This document shows, one piece after another, positions 7,914 through 19,167 of a DNA stretch of 64,000 nt. The DNA is taken from the NCBI RefSeq assembly GCF_014207605.1, contig NZ_JACHHI010000004.1:23288-87287 (forward strand). Direction: 5' to 3'. Both the position numbers and the translations under genes were made by a program. Origin of the DNA: Negativicoccus succinicivorans (GTDB lineage Bacteria > Bacillota > Negativicutes > Veillonellales > Negativicoccaceae). The notes beneath the pieces were generated by a model that was not told where the DNA came from, searched no databases, and saw nothing but the letters and a program-made list of their open reading frames with translations. Positions within the stretch are counted from its first letter, which is position 1. Each line of letters starts with the position of its first letter.

Positions 7914-9992
7914 ATGAAGCATTTAAAAAGAACATACAGCGGTACGCCCGTTCCGTTCAAAGTCCACGCTCCGTTTCAGCCGATGGGCGATCAGCCGCAA
8001 GCGATCGCGGATTTGGCGCAGGGGATTCGTGACGGTCATTGGGCGCAGGTGCTGCTGGGAGCTACCGGCACCGGCAAGACGTATACGATGGCGAAAGTGA
8101 TTGAAGAGGTGCAAAAACCGACCTTAATCATCGCGCCGAATAAAACGCTCGCGGCGCAGTTGGCGAGCGAGTTTCAAGCGTTTTTCCCCGATAATGAAGT
8201 GGCTTACTTTGTCAGTTACTACGATTACTACCAGCCGGAATCCTATATTCCGTCAACGGATACTTATATTGAAAAAGACGCGTCGATCAATGATGAGATC
8301 GATAAGTTGCGTCACTCGGCAACGATGAGTTTATTCGAGCGCCGTGACGTGATTATTGTCGCGTCGGTTTCCTGCATTTACGGCTTGGGCGATCCGGAGG
8401 ATTATACGGAGATGGTGGCGTCCCTGCGTAAAGGTCAGGTGAAGCCGCAAGAGGAAATTCTGCGCAAGTTGGTGGATATTCAATACACACGCAATGATAT
8501 GAATTTAGTCCGCGGCACGTTTCGCGTGCGCGGTGATACGATCGAAGTGTTTCCGGTCGGCGAGTCGGAGCAGATCATCCGCATCGAGATGTTCGGTGAT
8601 GAGATTGATCGCTTGACGGAAATCGATACGCTCACGGGCGAAGTGATCGCCGAGCGTACGCATGTCGCGATTTATCCGGCGAGCCATTACGTCACGACCG
8701 GCGCGAAAATGGAGCGCGCGTTGCACTCCATCGAAGCGGAACTGGATGAACGATTGGCGGTATTGCAATCGGAAAATAAATTATTGGAAGCGCAACGTTT
8801 GGAGCAGCGCACCCGTTACGATTTGGAAATGATTCGGGAGATCGGATACTGCTCGGGCATCGAAAATTACTCGCGGCATCTCTCGGGCAGGGCGCCCGGT
8901 GAAGCGCCGTATACGCTGCTGGATTATTTCCCCGATGATTTTTTAATCATGGTCGACGAATCGCATGTCACGGTGCCGCAATTGCGCGGCATGTACGCCG
9001 GTGACCGTTCCCGTAAATTATCGTTGATCGACTACGGTTTTCGTCTGCCTTCGGCGGCGGACAACCGACCGTTGATGTTTGATGAGTTTGTCGAACGGAT
9101 CAATCAGATCGTCTATATTTCGGCGACGCCCGGTCCGTATGAAATGTCGGTACAAACGAATATGGCCGAGCAGATTATTCGTCCCACGGGTCTGTTGGAT
9201 CCGTCGGTGGAAGTGCGACCGATTCGCGGTCAGATGGATGATCTGTTGGGCGAAATCCGCGCGCGCGTGAAAGACAATGAGCGCGTGATGATTACCACGC
9301 TTACGAAAAAGATGGCGGAAGATTTGACGGATTTTCTCAAAGAAATGGATGTCAAAGTGCGCTACCTGCACAGTGATATCGCCACCATCGAAAGGGCGGA
9401 GATTATTCGCGATCTGCGCGCCGGTGTATTTGATGTGCTGGTCGGCATCAACCTGCTGCGCGAAGGATTGGATATGCCGGAAGTTTCTCTCGTCGCGATT
9501 TTGGACGCGGATAAGGAAGGCTTTTTGCGTTCCGATACCAGCTTGATCCAGACGATCGGGCGGGCGGCCCGTAACGCCAAGGGGCATGTCATTTTATACG
9601 CGGATCATGTCACGGACTCGATGGCGCGCGCGATGGAAGAAACAAAACGCCGCCGCGAAATACAAGAGGCGTATAATACGGAACACGATATTACACCGAA
9701 GACCATTATTAAAGAAGTGAAAGATTTAATTTCCCTGACTAAGGTGGCGGAAACGGATTGGCGCAAGGAATATGACGCCGATATGAGCGAAGCGACCGAT
9801 GAAAGCCTGCATGCCCGCATTGTGGAGACGGAAAAGGCCATGCGCCAAGCGGCGAAAGATTTGGAGTTTGAGAAAGCGGCGCAATGCCGCGATGAACTCG
9901 GGCGTTTGCGCCAGGAATGGGCGGATCGGTTCGGTTCGCAGGCACGGGATAAGATGCGCGCGATGAAGAAAAAACCGCGTCGTCATCGCTGA
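7914..9992 (+). CDS. uvrB: Excinuclease ABC subunit B
   Basis: UvrB is the damage-verifying helicase-like subunit of nucleotide excision repair, loaded by UvrA and partnered with UvrC. The 692-residue length is normal. Visible are the Walker A GATGTGKT (49-56), the beta-hairpin region [20 protein letters not shown] (about 100-120), the DESH box, helicase motifs VI (QTIGRAARN) and a C-terminal UVR motif that binds UvrC. The start follows AGGGGG. It heads a three-gene uvrBAC run with uvrA 13 bases downstream. The start region is duplicated in R1, so the array has inserted or amplified next to its promoter. Confidence 0.97.
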   Translation: MKHLKRTYSGTPVPFKVHAPFQPMGDQPQAIADLAQGIRDGHWAQVLLGATGTGKTYTMAKVIEEVQKPTLIIAPNKTLAAQLASEFQAFFPDNEVAYFVSYYDYYQPESYIPSTDTYIEKDASINDEIDKLRHSATMSLFERRDVIIVASVSCIYGLGDPEDYTEMVASLRKGQVKPQEEILRKLVDIQYTRNDMNLVRGTFRVRGDTIEVFPVGESEQIIRIEMFGDEIDRLTEIDTLTGEVIAERTHVAIYPASHYVTTGAKMERALHSIEAELDERLAVLQSENKLLEAQRLEQRTRYDLEMIREIGYCSGIENYSRHLSGRAPGEAPYTLLDYFPDDFLIMVDESHVTVPQLRGMYAGDRSRKLSLIDYGFRLPSAADNRPLMFDEFVERINQIVYISATPGPYEMSVQTNMAEQIIRPTGLLDPSVEVRPIRGQMDDLLGEIRARVKDNERVMITTLTKKMAEDLTDFLKEMDVKVRYLHSDIATIERAEIIRDLRAGVFDVLVGINLLREGLDMPEVSLVAILDADKEGFLRSDTSLIQTIGRAARNAKGHVILYADHVTDSMARAMEETKRRREIQEAYNTEHDITPKTIIKEVKDLISLTKVAETDWRKEYDADMSEATDESLHARIVETEKAMRQAAKDLEFEKAAQCRDELGRLRQEWADRFGSQARDKMRAMKKKPRRHR

Positions 9993-10005
9993 ATAAAGGA
10001 GCGCT

Positions 10006-12867
10006 ATGAAAGAAGAAATGATCATTCGCGGGGCGCGTCAACATAATTTGCAAAATATTGATTTGCGTCTGCCGCGGGATAAATTTATTGTTTTCACAGG
10101 ACTTTCCGGCAGCGGCAAGTCCTCCCTCGCGTTTGACACTATTTACGCGGAAGGCCAGCGCCGTTATGTGGAGTCTTTATCCGCGTATGCGCGGCAGTTT
10201 CTCGGGCAGATGGATAAGCCAGATGTCGATTATATCGCGGGACTTTCGCCGGCCATTTCGATCGATCAGAAAACGACCAGCCGCAACCCGCGTTCGACGG
10301 TCGGCACGGTGACTGAGATCTACGACTACTTGCGTCTTTTGTACGCGCGGGTAGGTCGACCGTTTTGCCCGCATTGCGGCAAGCCGATCACGCAACAGAC
10401 GGTCGAACAGATTACGGATGCCATTTTAGCTTTACCGGAAGGCACGCGCTTTCTCTTACTGGCGCCGGTCGTTCGGGCGCAAAAAGGCACGCATAAAAAG
10501 ACGCTGGAGCGCTTGCGTAAAGAAGGCTATGCGCGTGTACGCGTCGACGGTGAAGTGCGGAGTCTCGATGAAGAGATTGATTTGGAGAAAAATCGTAAAC
10601 ACGTCATCGAGGTGGTGGTCGATCGACTGATCGCGCGCGAAGGCTTGGCGCAGCGTTTGGCCGGCTCGCTCGAAACGGCGCTCGGTTTGGGGGAAGGCGT
10701 CGTGTACGCGCAGGTGGTGGACGGAGAGCAATATGTGTTCAGTCAGCATTTCGCCTGTCCGGATTGCGGGATCTCCTTGCCGGAACCGGAACCTCGGCTT
10801 TTTTCCTTTAATAATCCGATGGGAGCGTGTCCCGTTTGCACGGGTCTGGGCGCGAGCCTGGAACCGGATTTCAGTCTGATCGTACCGGATCCCGATTTGC
10901 CGTTCAAAGACGGCGCGGTGCAAGCGCTTTCCACGAACCGTAACTCATGGTTCATGGTGCAGCTCGTGCCGTTCCTGAAATCGTACGGTCTGACGTTGGA
11001 TAATTCTTACAGTGATTTACCGGCGGAGGGCAAGCGCTATTTGCGCGACGGCACGTCCAAAAAATTCCGTTTCCGTTATGAAAATATGCGCGGCGAAGTC
11101 AAGAGCTATGATCGAGCGTTTGAAGGTGTCGTTCCCATGGTGAAACGTCGCCATCGCGACGCCTTCTCGGACAGTCAGCGGCAGGAAATGGAACGCTACA
11201 TGACGGAGGTTCCCTGTACGGAATGTCAGGGCGCGCGCCTCAAACCGGAAGTGTTGGCGTTCAAGGTCGGCGGCTTGAACATTCATGAGCTGACCTGCCT
11301 TTCGATTGCGGAGATTCGCGATTTTTTGAACGAACTCGAACTGACGGAAAAAGAAATGATCATTGCCCACCAAATTGTGAAAGAACTCAATGCGCGCATC
11401 GGTTTCCTTTATGATGTGGGCTTGGGGTATTTGACGCTGGCCCGCTCATCGGGCACGCTGTCCGGCGGGGAGGCGCAGCGGATTCGTCTGGCGACGCAGA
11501 TCGGCTCGGGTCTCGTCGGCGTGCTTTACATTTTGGACGAACCTTCGATCGGTCTGCACCAGCGCGATAATGATCGCTTGCTGGCGACCTTGAAAGGACT
11601 GCGCGATTTGGGCAACAGCCTGATCGTCGTCGAGCATGATGAAGATACCATCCGCGCGGCGGACCACATCGTCGATATCGGTCCGGGAGCCGGTGAATAC
11701 GGCGGTCAAATTGTCGCGCAGGGGGATTTAAAAACCATTTTGCAAACGCCGCAATCGCTGACCGGACAATACCTCGCGGGTAAGCGTTACATTCCCGTAC
11801 CGGCGCAACGCCGCAAAGGCAACGGCAAAAAACTTGTGGTCCGCGGCGCGAGTGAACACAACTTACAGAATATTGATGTGACGTTTCCCTTGGGCTGCCT
11901 TACGGTCGTGACCGGGGTATCCGGTTCGGGTAAAAGTACGCTGGTGAACGAGATTCTTTACAAAGGATTGGCCAACGGTCTGTATCGTAAATACCACCGT
12001 ACCGGCACGTATAAAAGCATTACCGGCGCGAAAAATATCGACAAAATTATCGATATCAACCAGCAGCCGATCGGACGCACGCCGCGTTCCAATCCGGTGA
12101 CGTATACCGGCGTTTTCACGCCGATTCGTGAATTGTACAGCCAAACGCCGGAAGCGAAGTTGCGCGGCTATAAGCCGGGGCGTTTCAGCTTCAATATGAG
12201 CGGCGGTCGGTGCGAGGCCTGCAAAGGCGACGGCATCATTAAAATTGAAATGCATTTCCTGCCCGACGTGTACGTGCCCTGCGAAGTCTGTCACGGCGCG
12301 CGCTATAATCGTGAAACGCTGGAAGTGAAATATAAAGGCAAAAATATTTCCGATGTGCTCAATATGACGGTGGATGAAGCGGTCGAATTTTTTGCCAATC
12401 ATCCGGCCATTGTCCGAAAACTGCAAACGATTCAGGACGTGGGACTCGGGTACATTCGTCTCGGTCAGCCGGCGACCACGCTTTCCGGCGGGGAAGCGCA
12501 GCGTGTCAAATTGGCGACGGAGCTGGCGAAACGCAGTACCGGCAAGACGCTCTACCTTCTGGATGAACCGACCACCGGATTGCATGTGGCGGATATTCAC
12601 AAACTGATGGATGTCTTGCAGAGAATTGTGGATGAAGGCGATACCGTGGTGATCATCGAGCACAATTTAGATGTGATCAAATGCGCCGATCATATTATTG
12701 ACTTGGGACCGGAAGGCGGCTCGGGCGGCGGTACGATCGTGGCGACCGGCACGCCGGAAGAAGTGGCGGCCGTGCCGGAGTCATACACGGGTCATTATTT
12801 AGCGCCATTGCTGGAACGGGCGCAAAAACTCGGTCAGGTGGAGGATCGTCATGCGGCAAGTGAATGA
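10006..12867 (+). CDS. uvrA: Excinuclease ABC subunit A
   Basis: UvrA is the ABC-type ATPase dimer that finds DNA lesions and loads UvrB. The 953-residue protein has two ATPase modules with Walker [10 protein letters not shown] (about 32-40) and GVSGSGKST (about 640), two LSGGEAQR signatures, and zinc-binding CxxC pairs (CPHCGK, CPDCG, CPVC, CEAC...CEVC). The start ATG follows AAAGGAG. Its 3' end overlaps the uvrC start by 17 bases, indicating coupled translation. Confidence 0.97.
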   Translation: MKEEMIIRGARQHNLQNIDLRLPRDKFIVFTGLSGSGKSSLAFDTIYAEGQRRYVESLSAYARQFLGQMDKPDVDYIAGLSPAISIDQKTTSRNPRSTVGTVTEIYDYLRLLYARVGRPFCPHCGKPITQQTVEQITDAILALPEGTRFLLLAPVVRAQKGTHKKTLERLRKEGYARVRVDGEVRSLDEEIDLEKNRKHVIEVVVDRLIAREGLAQRLAGSLETALGLGEGVVYAQVVDGEQYVFSQHFACPDCGISLPEPEPRLFSFNNPMGACPVCTGLGASLEPDFSLIVPDPDLPFKDGAVQALSTNRNSWFMVQLVPFLKSYGLTLDNSYSDLPAEGKRYLRDGTSKKFRFRYENMRGEVKSYDRAFEGVVPMVKRRHRDAFSDSQRQEMERYMTEVPCTECQGARLKPEVLAFKVGGLNIHELTCLSIAEIRDFLNELELTEKEMIIAHQIVKELNARIGFLYDVGLGYLTLARSSGTLSGGEAQRIRLATQIGSGLVGVLYILDEPSIGLHQRDNDRLLATLKGLRDLGNSLIVVEHDEDTIRAADHIVDIGPGAGEYGGQIVAQGDLKTILQTPQSLTGQYLAGKRYIPVPAQRRKGNGKKLVVRGASEHNLQNIDVTFPLGCLTVVTGVSGSGKSTLVNEILYKGLANGLYRKYHRTGTYKSITGAKNIDKIIDINQQPIGRTPRSNPVTYTGVFTPIRELYSQTPEAKLRGYKPGRFSFNMSGGRCEACKGDGIIKIEMHFLPDVYVPCEVCHGARYNRETLEVKYKGKNISDVLNMTVDEAVEFFANHPAIVRKLQTIQDVGLGYIRLGQPATTLSGGEAQRVKLATELAKRSTGKTLYLLDEPTTGLHVADIHKLMDVLQRIVDEGDTVVIIEHNLDVIKCADHIIDLGPEGGSGGGTIVATGTPEEVAAVPESYTGHYLAPLLERAQKLGQVEDRHAASE

Positions 12868-14713
12868 GCGGATCCAAACCAAGCTCGACGCCTTGCCGAC
12901 CACACCCGGGGTCTACCAGTGGAAAGATCGGTTCGGTAAAGTCATCTACGTCGGCAAAGCGGTGAATTTACGAAGCCGCGTGCGTTCCTACGTGCGGGAA
13001 GAAAGCAAGAACAGTCCCAAAGTGAATGCCATGATGAACCATGCCGAAGATGTCGACTTTATTCTGACCAAGACGGAACTCGAAGCGCTCATTCTCGAAT
13101 GCAATTTGATTAAACGCTTGCATCCGAAATACAATATCCTACTGCGGGATGATAAAACGTATCCGTACATCAAAATCACGTTGCAGGAAGATTATCCGCG
13201 CGTCTTTATGACGCGGCGGCTGGTGCGTGACGGCGCGCGGTACCTGGGACCGTTTACCGACGTCGGCTCGGTGGCGCGGACATTGAAAACCTTGCGGCAG
13301 ATTTACCCCTTGCGGACCTGTCGATCAATGAAAGTACGACGACCCTGCCTGCAATACCATTTGAAACGCTGCCAGGCGCCCTGCATGGGCTGGGTGGAAC
13401 AAGCCGCGTACCATCAAATGGCGCAGGAAGTCTGCGATATTTTTGAAGGTAAAAATCGGCAGTGGCTGCACCGTTGGGAAGACAGCATGAAAGAGGCGGC
13501 CGCGGCGATGCGCTATGAGGAAGCGGCCCGTTACCGGGACCGTATCGCCGCTTTGAAGAGCGTGCAGGAACGGCAAAATATCGTGGCCGCCGCCGGCAAC
13601 TTGGATATGATCGGCGTCGCCCGCACGGCGGATAAAGTGGGTGTCGTCATTTTACTTGTCCGCGCCGGCAAAGTGATCGGCAAAGAAAACTATATGGTCA
13701 GCGGCTCATACGGTGAAAGCGATGCGGAAGTATTGGCCGGATTTATCAAAAATTATTACACCGGCAGCGCGGACCGCGTGCCGAAAGAAGTGGCCGTGCC
13801 GTTTTTGCCGGCCGACGCCGAATTGCTCGGTGAATGGCTGACGGCGGAGCGGGGCTCGCAGGTGAAAATCGCCGTGCCGCAACGCGGTTTTCGACGCGGC
13901 TTGAAAGATATGGCGCAGGACAATGCCGCGAAGTACCTCGCGGATAAAGAACTGCAATGGCAGCACACGGTGGATAAGCAAAGCGGCGCCGTGCGCGATC
14001 TCGCGGAAATTTTGGATCTGCCCAATTTACCCGAACGCATTGAGTGTTTTGATATCAGTCATATTCAGGGCGCGGAGACCGTCGCCTCCATGAGTGTTTT
14101 GATCGACGGCAAACCGACCGGCAGCGAATATCGTAAATTCAAATTGAAAACCGTACAGGGCAAGCCGGATGATTTCGCCTCCATGCGTGAAATCATGGCG
14201 CGCCGTTACGGCAATCATCCCGATTGGCCGTTGCCGGATCTGATCGTTATTGACGGCGGTAAAGGACAGTTGCATGCGGCGTTGCCCGTTATTCGCGAGT
14301 GCGGCGTCCAAACACCGGTCATAGCTCTGGCGGAACGGATCGAAGAGATTTTTACCGAGTACAGCAACGAACCGATTGTGCTGGATCATCGGTTACCGGC
14401 GCTGCAGTTATTGCAGACGGTGCGTGATGAAGCCCATCGGTTCGCGATTACGTACCATCGTAAATTGCGCAGCAAACGAAATTTCCAATCCATCTTGGAT
14501 CATATCGACGGCATCGGTCCGAAACGTCGTCAGGCGCTATGGCAGGCGTTTCCGAATTTGGACGCGATGCGCGCGGCCGATGTCGAAGCATTGGCGGCCG
14601 TGCCCGGCATGAATCGGAAAGCCGCCGAAGCCGTGCACGCGTTTTTGCGGGCGGAGAAACACGAAAAGCAGCAGCAACTGCAGACGAAAGAAGACAATCA
14701 AAAATGGGTATAA
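12851..14713 (+). CDS. uvrC: Excinuclease ABC subunit C
   Basis: UvrC makes both incisions around UvrB-marked damage. The 620-residue protein shows the N-terminal GIY-YIG nuclease (TPGVYQWKD then [17 protein letters not shown], about 17-50), a UVR motif in the 205-240 region ([18 protein letters not shown]), the RNase H-like domain ([17 protein letters not shown]) and C-terminal helix-hairpin-helix motifs ([24 protein letters not shown]). GGTGGAGG precedes ATG 12851 inside the uvrA end. A strong terminator closes the operon. Confidence 0.97.
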   Translation: MRQVNERIQTKLDALPTTPGVYQWKDRFGKVIYVGKAVNLRSRVRSYVREESKNSPKVNAMMNHAEDVDFILTKTELEALILECNLIKRLHPKYNILLRDDKTYPYIKITLQEDYPRVFMTRRLVRDGARYLGPFTDVGSVARTLKTLRQIYPLRTCRSMKVRRPCLQYHLKRCQAPCMGWVEQAAYHQMAQEVCDIFEGKNRQWLHRWEDSMKEAAAAMRYEEAARYRDRIAALKSVQERQNIVAAAGNLDMIGVARTADKVGVVILLVRAGKVIGKENYMVSGSYGESDAEVLAGFIKNYYTGSADRVPKEVAVPFLPADAELLGEWLTAERGSQVKIAVPQRGFRRGLKDMAQDNAAKYLADKELQWQHTVDKQSGAVRDLAEILDLPNLPERIECFDISHIQGAETVASMSVLIDGKPTGSEYRKFKLKTVQGKPDDFASMREIMARRYGNHPDWPLPDLIVIDGGKGQLHAALPVIRECGVQTPVIALAERIEEIFTEYSNEPIVLDHRLPALQLLQTVRDEAHRFAITYHRKLRSKRNFQSILDHIDGIGPKRRQALWQAFPNLDAMRAADVEALAAVPGMNRKAAEAVHAFLRAEKHEKQQQLQTKEDNQKWV

Positions 14714-14741
14714 AAAAGAGCGGTGAGCACCGCTCTTTTTT
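14713..14741 (+). terminator. Terminator of the uvrBAC operon
   Basis: AAAAGAGCGGTG / CACCGCTCTTTTTT hairpin directly after uvrC. Confidence 0.9.
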
Positions 14742-14991
14742 GTCCGCTTTTACAACATTATGTTTGCGAAACGTATTCGGACAAAAATCGGGAGATGCCG
14801 ATCCGCTGTCGGAAGCCGCGGTGGGAAATATAAAAACACGATAAAATGATACGCCTGTAAAAGTGTAAAAATATTAAAATGATTTATCGTGACGTTTTGA
14901 AGATGCGCAAGCATTGTAAATAAAGGACTTCTTAAAGGGAAAAGAAGAATTTGTGCGATTTATTTTCAATGCAGCTTACAAAAACTTTGTT

Positions 14992-15008
14992 TTTACAATT
15001 TATTTACA
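14992..15008 (+). promoter_or_regulatory. Pho-box-like direct repeat upstream of pstS
   Basis: TTTACA-N5-TTTACA (11-base period) matches the Firmicute PhoP box (TT(A/C/T)ACA repeats with 4-6 base spacing). A further CTTACA lies about 12 bases upstream. A TATTAT at 15040-15045 and a TTGACA at 15025-15030 are nearby, but their spacing does not form a clean sigma-A promoter. The rest of 14742-15090 has no gene. Auto-regulation by the operon's own PhoP is inferred. Confidence 0.65.
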
Positions 15009-15090
15009 AATGCTGTGTAGTCTTTTGACAGTCTTCCGCTATTATGCAGTTATACCAATTCGTATCGATTCCAAAGGAGGAACGAAAAAG

Positions 15091-15993
15091 ATGAAACAAG
15101 GCAAACGTTTGGGTTTGGCAGCAGTCAGTGTAGTAATGGCATTAGCAATTGCGGGTTGCGGTGGCGGTTCCGGCTCCAAATCCGGCGGCGACAAAGCGGC
15201 TTTTGATTTGGCCAAAGATATTCACGTTATTTCCCGTGAAGACGGTTCCGGTACGCGTGGCGCGTTCATTGAATTGTTGGGTATTGAAGTCAAAGAAAAC
15301 GGTAAGAAAGTCGACCGTACTTTGAGCTCCGCGCAGATTACGAACAGCACCAACGTCATGATGACCAGCGTAGCGAATGACGCGTATGCGCTCGGCTACA
15401 TTTCCCTCGGTTCGTTGAACGATACCGTAAAAGCCTTGAAAGTTGACGGCGTGGAAGCAACCCCGGCGAACGTTATGAACGGCCAATACAAATTGGCTCG
15501 TCCGTTCAACGTCGTCATCAACAAAGAAAAAGGTCTGACGCCGCAAGCGCAAGACTTCCTGAAATTTATCCACAGTAAAGAAGGCCAGAAGATCGTTACC
15601 GACAACGGCTACATCGCGGTGGATCAAGCTCCGGCGGCGTACACTCCGGCGAACCAGTCCGGCAAAATCGTATGCGCAGGTTCGTCTTCGGTAACTCCGG
15701 TCATGGAAAAACTGGCGGAAGCCTATCAGAAAGCCAACCCGAACCTGAAAGTCGAAGTTCAGCAGAGCGACTCGACGACCGGTGTTCAATCGGCGATCAG
15801 CGGCACGGCCGACCTCGGTATGGCATCGCGTGAATTGAAAGACAGCGAAAAAGGTAAAGTAGACGGTAACGTTATTGCCAAAGACGGTTTGGCAGTTGTG
15901 GTCAACAAAGCGAACAGCGTAGAAAACATTAAAGCGGATTCTGTTCGTGACGTTTACATTGGCAAAATTACGAAATGGCAGGATGCGAAATAA
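15091..15993 (+). CDS. pstS: Phosphate-binding lipoprotein PstS with swapped halves
   Basis: PstS is the phosphate-binding component of the PstSCAB importer. ATG 15091 follows AGGAGG; a lipobox LAIAGC puts the lipidated Cys at residue 23. The 300-residue protein is unusual in order. The SREDGSGTR phosphate-loop segment, normally in the second half, is at 48-56. The AGSSSVTP segment and the ASRELKD and GKITKW words, normally in the first half, follow at 196 onward, ending at the C-terminus. All pieces of a PstS appear once, so this looks like a circular permutation and not a truncation. I believe such permuted forms occur in other Firmicutes. Confidence 0.9.
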   Translation: MKQGKRLGLAAVSVVMALAIAGCGGGSGSKSGGDKAAFDLAKDIHVISREDGSGTRGAFIELLGIEVKENGKKVDRTLSSAQITNSTNVMMTSVANDAYALGYISLGSLNDTVKALKVDGVEATPANVMNGQYKLARPFNVVINKEKGLTPQAQDFLKFIHSKEGQKIVTDNGYIAVDQAPAAYTPANQSGKIVCAGSSSVTPVMEKLAEAYQKANPNLKVEVQQSDSTTGVQSAISGTADLGMASRELKDSEKGKVDGNVIAKDGLAVVVNKANSVENIKADSVRDVYIGKITKWQDAK

Positions 15994-16023
15994 CATCTGC
16001 CGGTAAGAAGCGGGAGTGAGCGG

Positions 16024-16887
16024 ATGAATTCGCAGATAAGTGAAAAGTTGATGAGTTGGACGGTGCATGTGATGGCGGCAATGTCCATCATATGCGTCTT
16101 CCTCATCGGGCTCTTTATCTTTGCCAAAGGAATTCCGCCGATGTTTACCATCGGTTTGCGCGATTTCCTTTTGGGAACAAGTTGGCGCCCGACGGACGTA
16201 CCGCCCACATACGGGATTTTCCCGATGATCATTGGCAGTATGCTGGTCACTCTCGGTGCGATTTTGATGGGCGGACCGGTTGCCTTGGCGGCAGCCGTCT
16301 GCCTTTCTTTTTTTGCACCGGAAAAGTGGCGGCGTGTCCTACGTTCGTTAGTTTTATTATTGGCCGGTATCCCTTCGATCGTCTACGGTTTCTTCGGGAT
16401 GGTCGTCATGGTGCCGATGGTTCGCGAGTATTTAGGCGGCAACGGCAACAGCGTGTTTACGGCGGCGTTATTGCTTGCCATCATGATTTTACCGACGATT
16501 ATTTCGGTCAGCGAATCAGCGCTTTCCACGGTACCGGACCGTTACTATGAAGGCGGCCGCGCGTTGGGTTTGACCCACGAACGCACCGTGGTCGGGATCA
16601 TGGTGCCGGCGGCTTCCGGCGGTATCTTGGCGTCGTTTGTCTTGGGGATCGGCCGCGCAGTCGGTGAAACGATGGCCGTTATCATGGTCGCGGGTAACCA
16701 GGCGATTATTCCGTCGTCACTTTGGGACGGGACGCGTACTTTGACGGCCAATGTCGTTTTGGAAATGGGTTACGCGGCAGACATGCACAGGGAAGCGTTG
16801 ATCGCGACCGGCGCGATTTTGTTTATTATGATTTTGCTGTTGAATACGCTGTTCCTGTTTTTACGTGAAAGGCTGGTTAAATCATGA
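16024..16887 (+). CDS. pstC: Phosphate ABC transporter permease PstC
   Basis: PstC pairs with PstA as the membrane channel of the phosphate importer. The 287-residue product has six hydrophobic segments and the permease EAA-type loop (YYEGGRALGLTHERTV, near residue 175). It lies 30 bases after pstS and its end overlaps pstA (ATGA). Operon order pstS-pstC-pstA-pstB is the standard one. Confidence 0.95.
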   Translation: MNSQISEKLMSWTVHVMAAMSIICVFLIGLFIFAKGIPPMFTIGLRDFLLGTSWRPTDVPPTYGIFPMIIGSMLVTLGAILMGGPVALAAAVCLSFFAPEKWRRVLRSLVLLLAGIPSIVYGFFGMVVMVPMVREYLGGNGNSVFTAALLLAIMILPTIISVSESALSTVPDRYYEGGRALGLTHERTVVGIMVPAASGGILASFVLGIGRAVGETMAVIMVAGNQAIIPSSLWDGTRTLTANVVLEMGYAADMHREALIATGAILFIMILLLNTLFLFLRERLVKS

Positions 16888-17720
16888 GCCAACGTCGTGG
16901 GGAACCGCGCGGCGTCTATGAATGGATCGTACAGGTCGCCGTTTGGCTGGGCATTGCGCTCACGATGAGTGTTTTGGTGTACTTGCTGGTACACATCCTT
17001 TGGAACGGTATTCCGTTTGTGACCGCCGATCTGTTTGCTTATAAGTACAATACATCCAACGTTTCGCTCTTTCCGGCATTGATCACGACGATTTACCTGA
17101 CCGTCGGTACATTGCTTTTGGCGATACCGCTGGGCGTAGGCACCGCCGTATATATGACGGAATACGCGCAACGCGACTCGTGGTTGGTAAAATGGGTTCG
17201 GATGGCCAGCGAAACGCTCGCCGGTATTCCTTCCATCGTGTACGGTTTATTCGGTTTTTTGTTTTTCGTTATTTTCTTGCAGCTGGGATACTCTTTGATT
17301 TCCGGTATTTTGACAATGACGATCCTCGTGCTTCCCTTTGTCATCAAGACAACGGAAGAAGCTCTTTTGACCGTACCGACCGGTTTGCGCGAAGGCAGCT
17401 ACGGCTTGGGCGTAGGTAAACGGGACACCATTTTGAAAATTATTTTGCCGGTAGCCGGCCGCGGGATTGTCGCAGGCGTCATCTTGGCGATCGGCCGTAT
17501 CGTCGGCGAAACGGTCGCATTGATGTACACGATCGGCACCGTACCGGAGATTCCGAGCAACCTGATGCACTCCGGACGAACGATGGCGATTCACATGTAC
17601 GCGCTTTCCAGTGAAGGGATTCACACGGACAAAGCGTACGCCACCGGCGTTATCTTGATTGTAGTCGTAGTTTTGATGAACGAGATTTCCTCGCTCGTCA
17701 TGAATAAATGGAGAAAATAG
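16884..17720 (+). CDS. pstA: Phosphate ABC transporter permease PstA
   Basis: The 278-residue second permease has six hydrophobic segments and the conserved loop LREGSYGLGVGKRDTI near residue 170. Its ATG overlaps the pstC stop, and pstB starts immediately after its stop codon, so translation of all three is probably coupled. Confidence 0.95.
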   Translation: MSQRRGEPRGVYEWIVQVAVWLGIALTMSVLVYLLVHILWNGIPFVTADLFAYKYNTSNVSLFPALITTIYLTVGTLLLAIPLGVGTAVYMTEYAQRDSWLVKWVRMASETLAGIPSIVYGLFGFLFFVIFLQLGYSLISGILTMTILVLPFVIKTTEEALLTVPTGLREGSYGLGVGKRDTILKIILPVAGRGIVAGVILAIGRIVGETVALMYTIGTVPEIPSNLMHSGRTMAIHMYALSSEGIHTDKAYATGVILIVVVVLMNEISSLVMNKWRK

Positions 17721-18476
17721 ATGTCCGACTTGGCTTTTAAAGTGAACAACTTAAACCTCTATTATGGGGAAAAACAAGCGCTCTTTGATGTCAATATGGA
17801 GATTGAAGAACGCTCGATCACCGCGTTGATCGGACCGTCGGGTTGCGGCAAGTCGACATTCTTGCGCGTTCTTAACCGTATGAATGATTTGATTGAAGGC
17901 TGCCGGATCACCGGCGAAGTATTGTATCGCGGGCAAAATGTATTTGATGTGCACGATGTCAATCAACTGCGCAGGCAGATCGGGATGGTATTCCAAAAGC
18001 CGAACCCGTTCCCGATGAGCATTTATGATAACATCACGTTTGCGCTGAAATCGATGGGGATCAAAAAGAAATCGATTTTGGATGAAACGGTGGAACGCAG
18101 TTTGAAACAGGCTTCCATTTGGGAGGAAGTCAGCGACCGTCTGCATGAAAGCGCGCTCGCTCTTTCCGGCGGGCAACAGCAACGTATTTGCATCGCTCGC
18201 GCGATTGCGGTCGATCCCGAAGTCATTCTCATGGATGAACCGACGTCCGCGCTCGATCCGATTTCCACATTGAAAATCGAAAACCTGATTGAAGAATTGA
18301 AACAGCAATACACCATCGTCCTGGTTACGCACAATATGCAACAGGCGGCGCGTTGCTCAGACTCGACGGCGTTTTTCCTGTTGGGTGAAGTCATTGAAAA
18401 AGATGCGACGGATGTCATCTTTACGAACCCCAAGGAACAGCGCACGGAAGATTATGTAACCGGACGTTTCGGTTGA
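17721..18476 (+). CDS. pstB: Phosphate ABC transporter ATPase PstB
   Basis: The 251-residue ATPase energises phosphate import. Walker [10 protein letters not shown] (about 36-44), the Q-loop in [15 protein letters not shown], the signature LSGGQQQR, Walker [14 protein letters not shown] and the switch His in LVTHNMQQA are all present. PstB is also the usual contact point through which PhoU reports transport state to PhoR. Confidence 0.97.
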   Translation: MSDLAFKVNNLNLYYGEKQALFDVNMEIEERSITALIGPSGCGKSTFLRVLNRMNDLIEGCRITGEVLYRGQNVFDVHDVNQLRRQIGMVFQKPNPFPMSIYDNITFALKSMGIKKKSILDETVERSLKQASIWEEVSDRLHESALALSGGQQQRICIARAIAVDPEVILMDEPTSALDPISTLKIENLIEELKQQYTIVLVTHNMQQAARCSDSTAFFLLGEVIEKDATDVIFTNPKEQRTEDYVTGRFG

Positions 18477-18497
18477 ACGGAAAAACGTTCGACTTGG

Positions 18498-18503
18498 TAT
18501 AAT
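18498..18503 (+). promoter_or_regulatory. Possible internal promoter ahead of phoU
   Basis: TATAAT with an upstream TGG (extended minus-10 form) lies in the 43-base pstB-phoU gap. It could give phoU-phoPR Pho-independent expression. Confidence 0.4.
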
Positions 18504-18519
18504 AAAAGCGAGGTATATT

Positions 18520-19161
18520 GTGGTCAGAATCCGATTAGAACGCGAACTCAACGAGTTGCGTAACGACATCATTACGGTCGGCAGCTGGACGGATGATGTG
18601 TTGCAAATGGCATCGACTATTTTCCAAGACGGCGACAGCGTTCCGTACAAGGAAGTCGATGAGGCCGTGCGTCGTATCGTTTCCGCCAAACGCAAGCTGG
18701 AGGAAAACTGTTTGCGGCTTTTGGCAAGCGAACAGCCGTTGGCGTCTGATTTCCGACTGGTGTCGGCGATCTTTAAAATGGCGTCCCATATTAAACGTAT
18801 CGGGGAACTCGCCGGCGCGTTGGTGGAACTTGCCGACGAAAGTGAAATGCGTTCGGACCCGGCATGGGATATTTTGGAAGATATGCTTGCCGAAGGGCGC
18901 GACATGTTGCACAGCGCGTTGCGCTCGCTGGTCCGCTTTGATACGGACCTGGCGCAGAGCACGATTGATCGGGATGCCATTGTCGATCAGCTGTTTCGCA
19001 AGCTGCGCGAAGAAATCATTCAAGAATTGCGGGAAGGCGACTCGCCGGACCCCTTGCTGCCCGATGCATTGTTGATGGGAAAATTCTTGGAGAAGATCGG
19101 CGACCACGCCGCGTCCTCCGCGGAATGGGTTTTATTTGCCATCGGTGATCGGCGGGAGTGA
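18520..19161 (+). CDS. phoU: Phosphate signalling regulator PhoU
   Basis: PhoU is a helical-bundle protein that represses the Pho response when phosphate is ample by linking PstB to the sensor kinase. The 213-residue product has the two-repeat all-helical form, with acidic metal-site words such as RIGELAGALVELAD and KIGDHAASSAEWVLF. GTG 18520 is the start, with AGCGAGG seven bases upstream. It is 6 bases from phoP. Confidence 0.9.
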   Translation: MVRIRLERELNELRNDIITVGSWTDDVLQMASTIFQDGDSVPYKEVDEAVRRIVSAKRKLEENCLRLLASEQPLASDFRLVSAIFKMASHIKRIGELAGALVELADESEMRSDPAWDILEDMLAEGRDMLHSALRSLVRFDTDLAQSTIDRDAIVDQLFRKLREEIIQELREGDSPDPLLPDALLMGKFLEKIGDHAASSAEWVLFAIGDRRE

Positions 19162-19167
19162 AAATCT

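Larger units (their letters stand above)
7629..7942 (+). repeat. Direct repeat R2: element end, tRNA-Leu 3' half, terminator, uvrB promoter and start
   Basis: This is the intact partner of R1. It carries the same 65-base lead-in, tRNA 3' half (7694-7744), terminator (7754-7780), a TATAAT box (7873-7878) and the true uvrB start at 7914. The tRNA piece again lacks its 5' half, so a complete tRNA-Leu gene is probably outside the window on the left. Confidence 0.8.

Noticed and set aside
11863..12663. A 266-codon minus-strand frame inside uvrA
   Set aside because: Shadow of uvrA; no start signal and no family resemblance.
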